A DNA stretch of 50,956 bases, from positions 6,624 to 57,579 of the forward strand of contig MGTT01000014.1 in assembly GCA_001799575.1 (NCBI GenBank), in the 5' to 3' direction. The DNA is from Elusimicrobia bacterium GWA2_56_46 (GTDB taxonomy: Bacteria > Elusimicrobiota > Elusimicrobia > Elusimicrobiales > UBA9959). Below are positions 34,694 to 40,698 of this stretch, one piece after another. The first letter of the stretch is position 1, and every line of letters starts with the position of its first letter. A program made the translations under genes and the position numbers. The notes below the pieces were generated by a model. It saw only the letters and a list, made by a program, of their open reading frames with translations, searched no databases and had not been told where the DNA came from.

Positions 34694-35206
34694 ATGCACG
34701 TACTTAACTATTATTTCACGCCTTTCGCCGTAATACTCATAGTCTTCGCGGTCTTTTTCTCCGAACCGGAAAGATATGTCACCTACGCCTCTTTCGCGAT
34801 ACTGGCCGCGTCTTTCGGCGCCAACTACTGGTTCACAAAAAACACTTACCGGTTCATGCGCTGGTCCCAGAATATCCGCGCTATAATGGTATGGCTGAAC
34901 CTCGTCACGAGCGCCGTACTCTTTTATCTGCTGGGCCCTTACTGGGCCCCGATGTGGCTGTTGTTCATCCTGGCGCCCGCCACAGCCGCCATGTTCATGA
35001 AAAAATCGAGCGTTTTTTTCATCGCGTCCGTTTCCGGCGCCTCCCTGCTTGGGGTCTATTATCTGAAAAGCGTCCTCCTGGAGATGCCTTTCAGCCGCCA
35101 GCTCTGGGGCATGGCCTCGTGCCACGCCATGTTCGTGATCTTCTTCTCAATGTTCGTGGCGGCGATGGCGGAAATGATATTAAAAGTGCGGGACTCGCTC
35201 AGGTAA
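34694..35206 (+). CDS. Small multi-pass membrane protein, unrecognised
   Basis: 170 residues with about five hydrophobic segments (for example FAVILIVFAVFF, FAILAASFGANYWF, MVWLNLVTSAVLFYLLGPYW, FFIASVSGASLLGVYYL) and a short basic/acidic end (AEMILKVRDSLR). There is no motif I recognise. It lies 53 bases after rsmG, in a gap made of GAAGCAAGAAG-type words, and is followed by another repetitive gap. The AGGA-like ACGGAGAAC about 9 bases upstream gives a plausible ribosome-binding site. Coding is likely; role unknown. Confidence 0.7.
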   Translation: MHVLNYYFTPFAVILIVFAVFFSEPERYVTYASFAILAASFGANYWFTKNTYRFMRWSQNIRAIMVWLNLVTSAVLFYLLGPYWAPMWLLFILAPATAAMFMKKSSVFFIASVSGASLLGVYYLKSVLLEMPFSRQLWGMASCHAMFVIFFSMFVAAMAEMILKVRDSLR

Positions 35207-35298
35207 AGACAGTAACCAGTGCCGCATAGTAATCGGTAACCGGTTACTAGATTGCAGGCTACCGGATACGGGTCACTGGCTACCGGTCACTGCTTTAT
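35207..35298. repeat. Degenerate repeat gap (TAACCGGTTAC / CTACCGGTCACT words)
   Basis: The gap is almost entirely variants of AGTAACCAGT, GGTAACCGGTTAC, GGCTACCGGATAC and GGCTACCGGTCACT arranged head to tail, in part self-complementary. No regulatory site was otherwise evident. Confidence 0.7.
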
Positions 35299-36402
35299 AT
35301 GGATATTCTCGGTAAACTCAGGGCGGTCTTCTGGGGCCTTGTCATAGGGCTCTGGGGACTTTTCATGTACCAGTACATCAGCGAAGACCTGACCATGGTT
35401 CCCAAAATAAGGATCTCAAAAAACCCTTTCAACGGAAGACCGGCCGCCGAGCGGGTGACGCGAAAAACAGCGCTGCCACTGTCCTTTTTCCATCCGCCGC
35501 AGCCGGGCGCGTCCGTCCAGCCGGACTCCGGTATGCTCAGGCCCCTGACAGAGGGACTGGAGATAAAGGAAGTACCCTCCTCCTCGGAGCCGCTGTCCGA
35601 GCACTCCGCCCTGGAAAAAGCGGCGGCGGGCGCCGGCGCGGTCTCCAGGGAAGAGCCCGCGCCGAAATCCCCGCCGGGATTCGCTATGGAAGAGACCCGT
35701 CACTTCGTGATCTACGAGGAGGGCTCCAGCGTCTCCAGAGATCTTGCCGCCAGCGTTGAGAGCCTCCACGGCAATATCATGCTGGATCTGGTGGCCTTTT
35801 CACCCTGGACCAGGGACAGGAAAGTCTTCGTATTCTTCTCCAACACCCAGGACACGTATCAGCGGCTTACCGGACGCCCGGCCTGGTCCGGGGGAACGGC
35901 GTCCTTAAGCGAGCGGAAGATCTATCTTTTCAAGAGCGAAGAGGCGTTCGGGATACTGGCGCACGAGCTGACCCATATTTATTTCGACAGCTTTTTCCCG
36001 GCGGCGGTCTCCAGTCCGCTGTGGCTCAGCGAAGGCATGGCGACTTATATCCAGGCCGAACGGGGATATTCGACGCCGAAATGGCTGGGGAAAAATCTGG
36101 CCCTGCTCGCAAACGGGGGGGGATTCGATCTGGACGATCTGGTGCGTATCGAGACCATGCAGGGAGCGGACGAGGACAATGTGCGGCTGTGGTACGCCCA
36201 GGCCTACAGCGTGGTACGCTTCATGATCAAGATGAAAGCGGGGGAATCTTTTTACAAATTCTGCAAAGGACTGCGGGACGGGGCGCCGACGCACCAGGCG
36301 CTCTACCAGGCATACGGCATGCCCTACAATAAACTTTCCTCTCTCGAATACGCCTGGCGCTACGACCTCAAGACCGGCAAGATCTCCGGCACGACGCATT
36401 AA
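35299..36402 (+). CDS. Membrane-anchored HExxH peptidase (MA-like gluzincin)
   Basis: 367 residues. A single N-terminal membrane segment (AVFWGLVIGLWGLFMYQYI) is followed by a Pro/Ser-rich linker (about 60-130) and a catalytic domain. HELTH is at 222-226 and the third zinc ligand is probably E245 in WLSEGMATY, the gluzincin pattern of the peptidase MA-like family. The protease domain should face the periplasm. Its substrate is unknown. It precedes the dcw cluster by 240 bases and appears to be transcribed separately. Confidence 0.82.
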   Translation: MDILGKLRAVFWGLVIGLWGLFMYQYISEDLTMVPKIRISKNPFNGRPAAERVTRKTALPLSFFHPPQPGASVQPDSGMLRPLTEGLEIKEVPSSSEPLSEHSALEKAAAGAGAVSREEPAPKSPPGFAMEETRHFVIYEEGSSVSRDLAASVESLHGNIMLDLVAFSPWTRDRKVFVFFSNTQDTYQRLTGRPAWSGGTASLSERKIYLFKSEEAFGILAHELTHIYFDSFFPAAVSSPLWLSEGMATYIQAERGYSTPKWLGKNLALLANGGGFDLDDLVRIETMQGADEDNVRLWYAQAYSVVRFMIKMKAGESFYKFCKGLRDGAPTHQALYQAYGMPYNKLSSLEYAWRYDLKTGKISGTTH

Positions 36403-36415
36403 GGAAACGGCGGGG

Positions 36416-36436
36416 TGCAGGTTCGGGGGCCTGTCA
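36416..36436 (-). repeat. Short fragment resembling the long interspersed repeat
   Basis: The 21 bases starting TGCAGGTTCGGGGGCC match, with one difference, the central block of the interspersed repeat at 22357-22526 read in reverse complement. It may be a decayed remnant just after the peptidase gene. Confidence 0.5.
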
Positions 36437-36459
36437 GGGTCTCCTATATAATTATCCTC

Positions 36460-36530
36460 AAAAAGCGGGATGCGGCACGTATGCTTTGTGCCGCGCGTAA
36501 TAAAAAGTCTATTGTTTGTCTACGCTTTTT
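36460..36530 (+). terminator. Nested hairpin before the dcw promoter
   Basis: AAAAAGCG (36460-36467) pairs with CGCTTTTT (36523-36530), enclosing a second stem GCGGCAC/GTGCCGC (36472-36478 with 36488-36494). The outer right arm ends in a T-run. It probably separates the peptidase transcript from the dcw cluster. Confidence 0.5.
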
Positions 36531-36541
36531 AAAATCAGGCA

Positions 36542-36570
36542 TTGACAAACATCAGGACATACACTATACT
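36542..36570 (+). promoter_or_regulatory. dcw cluster promoter (Pmra)
   Basis: TTGACA (36542-36547) and TATACT (36565-36570) with a 17-base spacer is a near-consensus sigma-70 promoter. It lies 73 bases before the mraZ ATG and directly upstream of the MraZ-type boxes. Confidence 0.85.
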
Positions 36571-36578
36571 TTTGTTCT

Positions 36579-36614
36579 AGTGGTTTAAAGTGGTGGATAA
36601 TGGTAGCAAGTGGT
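36579..36614 (+). promoter_or_regulatory. Four MraZ-type operator boxes
   Basis: The sequence A(G/A)TGGT recurs at 36579, 36589, 36599 and 36609, exactly every 10 bases. MraZ of other bacteria binds direct repeats containing TGG or GTG with the same 10-base period ahead of its own operon. The position just downstream of the promoter fits autorepression. Confidence 0.85.
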
Positions 36615-36642
36615 TTAAAATGTACCGCGGTAACCATAACAT

Positions 36643-37092
36643 ATGAGCGCCCTATACGGTGAATATTCTTACGTGATGGATCCTAAGAACCGGATGTTTA
36701 TTCCCGCGCGGTTCAGAGAAGAACTTCACAAGGAAGATAAAAACTATTTCATGCTCTCCATCGGGCTTGACCGCTGCCTGTACCTCTTCCTGCCGTCCAA
36801 ATGGGAAGAGCTCATCGCCAATAATATGGAGATCTTTAAATCCGAAAACAAAGAAGAGGAACGGGCTTTCAAAAGATTTTTTTTCGGCAACGCGGCCGAC
36901 GCGCAGCTGGACGAACAGGGCAGGATCCTGGTGCCGCAGAACCAGAAAAGCTACGCCTCCCTTGGAAAAGACGTCATAATAAGGGGCGCGGGGAACAAAG
37001 CGGAAATCTGGGACGCGCGGAACTGGTCCAAATACAAAAAAACCGTAATGGAACCTTCTTTCAAAAAGTTCAGCAAAATTTTTGACCTATGA
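36643..37092 (+). CDS. mraZ: Transcriptional regulator MraZ
   Basis: 149 residues made of two SpoVT/AbrB-like halves: GEYSYVMDPKNRMFIPARFR (about 5-24) and ADAQLDEQGRILVPQNQKSY (about 86-105). It is the DNA-binding regulator at the head of dcw clusters. No clear ribosome-binding site precedes the ATG. The four 10-bp-spaced boxes upstream are its expected targets. The stop (37092) is followed by the rsmH region, where an in-frame ATG overlaps it by four bases. Confidence 0.96.
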   Translation: MSALYGEYSYVMDPKNRMFIPARFREELHKEDKNYFMLSIGLDRCLYLFLPSKWEELIANNMEIFKSENKEEERAFKRFFFGNAADAQLDEQGRILVPQNQKSYASLGKDVIIRGAGNKAEIWDARNWSKYKKTVMEPSFKKFSKIFDL

Positions 37093-37129
37093 CCGGAACC
37101 GCTTTAAAAACGTTAAGCAATTCAAGGCG

Positions 37130-37160
37130 CGCGGCGCGGACGGCGCTGTGCCGCGCCGCG
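37130..37160 (+). promoter_or_regulatory. GC-rich hairpin directly upstream of the rsmH ribosome-binding site
   Basis: CGCGGCGCGG (37130-37139) and CCGCGCCGCG (37151-37160) form a perfect 10 bp stem with an 11-base loop. The rsmH ribosome-binding site (GAGAGG) overlaps its 3' edge at once. It could reduce or couple rsmH translation to mraZ. Confidence 0.6.
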
Positions 37161-37175
37161 AGAGGAAATGGCGCA

Positions 37176-38063
37176 ATGGATCAAAATTACACGCACCAGC
37201 CGGTGCTTCTGGAAGAGGCGGCCGCGCTGCTTGTGACGGACAGATCCGGAACATACGTGGACGCGACACTGGGGCTGGCCGGCCATACCATCAAGCTGCT
37301 TTCGGTGCTGGACGAAAAGGCGAAGGTGCTCGGAGTGGACTGGGATCCGGAAATGGCCGCGCTGGCCGCCGGCAAGCTTGAGCCCTACGGCGCCAGGGCA
37401 AAAGTCGTGCAAGGTAATTTTGCCAACATAGACGAGATCCTCCGGCGGGAAAATCTTCCCGCGGTCACGGGGATACTCTTCGATCTTGGCATCTCCTCCC
37501 TGCATTTCGATAAACCGTCGCGGGGCTTCAGTCTCAAGCACGAGGGCCCGCTGGATATGCGGATCAATCCCGCTAATCCGCTTACGGCTTTCAGTATCAT
37601 AAACCACTGGCCCTACGAGCAGATCGAGCATCTGATACGCATAGTCGGGGAGCGAAATTCCAACAGGATAGCGCGCGCGGTGGTGGATAAGCGCGCCGCC
37701 GGGCCGCTGGAAACGACGGCGGAACTGAGGGATCTTATCGAAAGAGTAATCCCTTTCAGAGGCGAAAAGATCCATCCGGCCACCAAGACTTTTCTGGCGC
37801 TGCGCGTGGCGGTCAACTATGAATTCGACAATCTCACGCGAGGCATACAAAAAGCCATGCCTTTCCTGGCCAGCGGCGGCAGGATGGGAATAATAACTTT
37901 CCATTCGCTGGAAGACCGGATAGTCAAGGAAACTTTCAAGATCATGGCGGACATCGGGGAATGGAAAATGGTAACCAGGAAACCGGTCGTCCCATCGGAA
38001 ACGGAAGTGCTACTGAACAAGCGCGCGCGGAGCGCGAAACTGCGCGTGATAGAAAAAGCGTAG
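37176..38063 (+). CDS. rsmH: 16S rRNA (cytosine(1402)-N(4))-methyltransferase RsmH (MraW)
   Basis: 295 residues from the ATG at 37176, chosen because homologues start with a short lead into HxPVLLxE (here YTHQPVLLEEA) and because GAGAGG is about 10 bases upstream. An in-frame ATG at 37089, overlapping the mraZ stop, would add 29 residues encoded by a GC-rich hairpin. The SAM motif VDATLGLAGHT and the blocks FDLGISSLHFDKPSRGFS and GRMGIITFHSLEDRIVK define the family. It methylates C1402 of 16S rRNA and is the usual second gene of the dcw cluster. Confidence 0.95.
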   Translation: MDQNYTHQPVLLEEAAALLVTDRSGTYVDATLGLAGHTIKLLSVLDEKAKVLGVDWDPEMAALAAGKLEPYGARAKVVQGNFANIDEILRRENLPAVTGILFDLGISSLHFDKPSRGFSLKHEGPLDMRINPANPLTAFSIINHWPYEQIEHLIRIVGERNSNRIARAVVDKRAAGPLETTAELRDLIERVIPFRGEKIHPATKTFLALRVAVNYEFDNLTRGIQKAMPFLASGGRMGIITFHSLEDRIVKETFKIMADIGEWKMVTRKPVVPSETEVLLNKRARSAKLRVIEKA

Positions 38064-38087
38064 CAAAAAGGCGGATGCGCCTTTTTG
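38064..38087 (+). terminator. Terminator-like hairpin after rsmH
   Basis: CAAAAAGGCG (38064-38073) and CGCCTTTTTG (38078-38087) form a perfect 10 bp stem with a 4-base loop and a T-run in the right arm, starting at the rsmH stop. It could partly end transcription and reduce expression of the downstream dcw genes. Confidence 0.65.
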
Positions 38088-38122
38088 TCATTAAGCCGGA
38101 GCGGGAAAGAGGAGGATAAAAT

Positions 38123-38293
38123 ATGAATCCGGAGAACATCCTTAAAGCCGGTTCTAAGCTGGGTAAATTCCTCGGCAGCCGGGAATCGCGGCACAGGATA
38201 GACCACCTCAAAGCGGCTGTCTGCCCGACCAAAATATTCTACCTCTGGGAGAAGCGCGGCATCAAAAGAATCGAGCTTTTCAGCATGGAATAA
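38123..38293 (+). CDS. Small unrecognised protein within the dcw cluster
   Basis: 56 residues starting MNPENILKAGSKLGKFLGSR and ending in RIELFSME. A strong ribosome-binding site (AGGAGG) lies about 7 bases upstream, and the stop is 4 bases before the ftsL ATG, so the frame is tightly packed in the operon. The sequence is basic, has no signal peptide or membrane segment, and contains one cysteine (about residue 34) and a C-terminal IFYLWEKRGIKRIEL segment. I do not recognise the family. The position between rsmH and ftsL suggests a cell-wall or division role or a regulator (inference only). Confidence 0.7.
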   Translation: MNPENILKAGSKLGKFLGSRESRHRIDHLKAAVCPTKIFYLWEKRGIKRIELFSME

Positions 38294-38297
38294 CAGC

Positions 38298-38630
38298 ATG
38301 AGAAAAACAAGGACTTACAGACTGGCGCTGCTGGCCGCGGCCGGGGCTGTTTTCTTCACTTACGCCTGGGAGAACGTACAGGCAACCCGGCTCGGCTACG
38401 GCATCGAGGGCCTCCGCAGGGAGATCACCGACCTGGAGAACGCCAACAACTACCTGAAAAAAGAGATCCAGGTCTCGCTGTCTCCCGAAAAACTCCAGGC
38501 CGACGCGGCCAGGATAGGGCTTGTCTATCCGGAACCGGACGCCTTAGTCCTGTTGGACGGCGATGCAGGCGCTAAACCCTCAAAAGGCTGGCTTGCCAGT
38601 GTAGTGTCTCGCAAATGGCTTTGCTTTTGA
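38298..38630 (+). CDS. ftsL: FtsL-like division protein with transposon-derived C-terminus
   Basis: 110 residues. A short cytoplasmic start (MRKTRTYR) precedes one membrane segment (LALLAAAGAVFFTYAW) and a coiled-coil with leucine-like spacing (GIEGLRREITDLENANNYLKKEI), then a segment LSPEKLQADAARIGLVYPEP. This is the layout of FtsL, expected between rsmH and ftsI. Homology in this family is weak, so the name rests on topology and position. From residue 101 onward the codons (SVVSRKWLCF and the stop) belong to the MITE-like element at 38599-38865. The original end of the gene was therefore replaced or extended. Confidence 0.78.
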   Translation: MRKTRTYRLALLAAAGAVFFTYAWENVQATRLGYGIEGLRREITDLENANNYLKKEIQVSLSPEKLQADAARIGLVYPEPDALVLLDGDAGAKPSKGWLASVVSRKWLCF

Positions 38631-38865
38631 AGGCTCAGATTTGAGCTGGATGCGAGGCGCGACGAACGAGCATGCCAGCAGGCCTGTGAGTGAGGAGCAA
38701 CGAAGCAGCCGGCCAAAGATGAGCCTCCCCCAGGGGGCTGGCCGCTTTTGGGCTACCCCTTCACGGCATTACGCTAATGTACATGTAGTACATGTCGCTT
38801 CATGCCACTTCGGTGTAGCCCAAAATCGGCCAGTCAAAAGTAAAGCCATTTGCGAGACACTACAC
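38599..38865 (+). mobile_element. MITE-like element, copy 2 (267 bp)
   Basis: It is homologous over its full length to the element at 15730-15995, in the opposite orientation. Terminal inverted repeats of about 32 bp begin GTGTAGTGTCTCGCAAATGG; these differ from copy 1 at several positions, yet both ends of each copy changed together and still match each other. The left end lies inside ftsL. CCA flanks the left end and TAG the right, so no target duplication is visible. There is no transposase. A frame of about 75 codons resembles that in copy 1 but is offset by a one-base indel near its start. Confidence 0.9.
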
Positions 38866-38949
38866 TAGGATCTTACGATTCGGCAACCCCGAGATTTAAA
38901 CTAAAAACTTTAGCCTTTAGCCCTCATCCTTTATCCTTACTAATTCTCC

Positions 38950-40641
38950 ATGATCTCAAGAACCCTGAAAAGAAGGATCCGGATCTGCCTGCTTATAGCC
39001 GCCGTTCCGGTACCGCCGATCGCATTCCGCCTGTTTTACCTCCAGACCATCAGGCACGAAAATCTTTCAGCCGCCGCTTCCAGAGAATTCAACAGAACGG
39101 TTTCGGAGATCGGCCCCCGGGGCAGGATCTTCGATTCCCGGGGGAATCTCCTGGCGGAATCCATCGTCACCTGGAACTGCAGCCTGTTTAAAAAAGAGCT
39201 CCGGGATCCGGCGCGGGATCTGGACGCGCTGGCGTCCGCGCTCGCCCTTTCAAAAAAGGAACTCAAGGCCAGATACCGCAGAAGCAAAAATTTTGTAAGC
39301 GTAAAAAAAGACCTGGATCACGCCCAGGCCGAAGCGGTAAAGGCCCTGAAACTGAAAGGGGTGCTGCTGGAGGCCAGGCAGAACCGCTATTATCCCTCCG
39401 GCAGCATAGCCAGGAACATCCTGGGCCTTGTGGGCGCCGACAAAGGGCTCACCGGCGTGGAATTGCTTTACGAAAAAGTCCTCACCGGCCGGATCAGCCG
39501 CCGGGAAATAGTCCGGGATGCCGGCGGGAACGTTCTTTACCGGAACGGGGAAGACGGGGCGGCCGCGCCTATGGACATTCACCTGACCATAGACAAAAAC
39601 ATACAATTCTTCGCCCAGGAAGCCATCAAAAAGTACGCGGAAAAGAACCGCGCCGACCTCGCCATGGCGGTTATCCAGGATCCGGATACCGGCAGAATAC
39701 TGGCCATGGCTACCTATCCCGAAGACCTGGAAAAGATCCAGCCCGTGGAATGGGTCTATGAACCGGGTTCGACGTTTAAAGCCGTAACCCTCGCCGCCGC
39801 CCTGGAAAAGAACATAGTCACGGAGAAAGACTCCTTTTACTGCGAAAACGGCGCCTGGGCGCTTAACAGCAAGGTCACGATCCACGACCATGAGCCGGAG
39901 AAAACCCTGACGCTCTCCGGAGTGATGGAACGCTCGTCAAATATCGGCGCGGCCAAAATAGGGCTCAAACTGGGTCTGGAAAATTTTTATCTTTACGTCA
40001 AAGCGTTCGGTTTCGGCACCAGAACCGGGCTGGGCTTTCCTGGAGAATCTCCGGGCATCCTGCGGCCTATGGAAAGATACAGAACCGTGGATCTTGCGGT
40101 CGGCGCTTACGGCCACGGTATAGCCGCCACCCCGATACAGGTGGCGAACGCTTATTCCGCGCTGGCTAACGGGGGGCAACTGCTTGAAACCCGCCTTGTA
40201 GACCGGATCACCGACGGCAGCGGCAAGGCAGTCTTCCGGAACGAGCCCGCGGTCATCCGGAGGGTAATTTCCGGAGCCACAGCCGCGGCTGTAAAGCGGA
40301 TACTGTTAAACGTGGTTAACGCGGGAACCGGCAAGAACGCCGGAGTGCCCGGTTACCTCATAGCCGGTAAAACCGGCACTTCCAAAAAGATCGATCCCGC
40401 GACCGGAAAATATATCACCAATAAAAACGTCGCCTCTTTCTGCGGTTTTTTTCCGGCGGATAAGCCTCAATACACTATCCTGATCATTCTGGATAATCCG
40501 AAACTTTTTTATTACGGCGGCGAGACCGCCGCTCCGGCTTTCCAGGAAATAGCCAAAAAGATCATCACGCTCAACGGCATAAAGCCCGACAAAGTCCTGC
40601 TTGAAAGCAAACCGCCCCAGGCCGCTCCGGTGACGGACTAA
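38950..40641 (+). CDS. ftsI: Penicillin-binding protein 2/3, FtsI-type transpeptidase
   Basis: 563 residues. One N-terminal membrane segment (ICLLIAAVPVPPIAFRLFYL) is followed by the pedestal domain (RGRIFDSRGNLLAES) and the transpeptidase domain. Catalytic motifs are S274-T-F-K277 (EPGSTFKAV), S329-S-N331 and K474-T-G (AGKTGTS). It cross-links septal peptidoglycan with FtsW. No PASTA repeats follow, which favours FtsI over the sporulation-type protein. An 84-base gap of degenerate CCTTTAGCC-type words separates it from the mobile element, and no ribosome-binding site is obvious. Confidence 0.94.
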   Translation: MISRTLKRRIRICLLIAAVPVPPIAFRLFYLQTIRHENLSAAASREFNRTVSEIGPRGRIFDSRGNLLAESIVTWNCSLFKKELRDPARDLDALASALALSKKELKARYRRSKNFVSVKKDLDHAQAEAVKALKLKGVLLEARQNRYYPSGSIARNILGLVGADKGLTGVELLYEKVLTGRISRREIVRDAGGNVLYRNGEDGAAAPMDIHLTIDKNIQFFAQEAIKKYAEKNRADLAMAVIQDPDTGRILAMATYPEDLEKIQPVEWVYEPGSTFKAVTLAAALEKNIVTEKDSFYCENGAWALNSKVTIHDHEPEKTLTLSGVMERSSNIGAAKIGLKLGLENFYLYVKAFGFGTRTGLGFPGESPGILRPMERYRTVDLAVGAYGHGIAATPIQVANAYSALANGGQLLETRLVDRITDGSGKAVFRNEPAVIRRVISGATAAAVKRILLNVVNAGTGKNAGVPGYLIAGKTGTSKKIDPATGKYITNKNVASFCGFFPADKPQYTILIILDNPKLFYYGGETAAPAFQEIAKKIITLNGIKPDKVLLESKPPQAAPVTD

Positions 40642-40658
40642 CGCCGCCGCGTGAGCAT

Positions 40659-40687
40659 TTTCCAATCACTCTTAAATTTCCTATCAT
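40659..40687 (+). promoter_or_regulatory. Candidate internal promoter for murE
   Basis: TTTCCA (40659-40664) and TATCAT (40682-40687) are 17 bases apart. The murE ATG at 40699 would follow a leader of about 5 bases, and no ribosome-binding site is present. An alternative -10, TATAGT, lies at 40687-40692. Confidence 0.4.
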
Positions 40688-40698
40688 ATAGTTAACAT

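Noticed and set aside
36410-36440. GGTTCGGGGGCC resembling a tRNA T-arm
   Set aside because: No acceptor stem, D-arm or anticodon arm can be fitted around it; the string belongs to the interspersed repeat.
37089-37175. Longer RsmH start at 37089
   Set aside because: The extra 29 residues are encoded by a GC-rich hairpin and do not resemble RsmH N-termini; 37176 has a ribosome-binding site. The longer form is mentioned as an alternative only.
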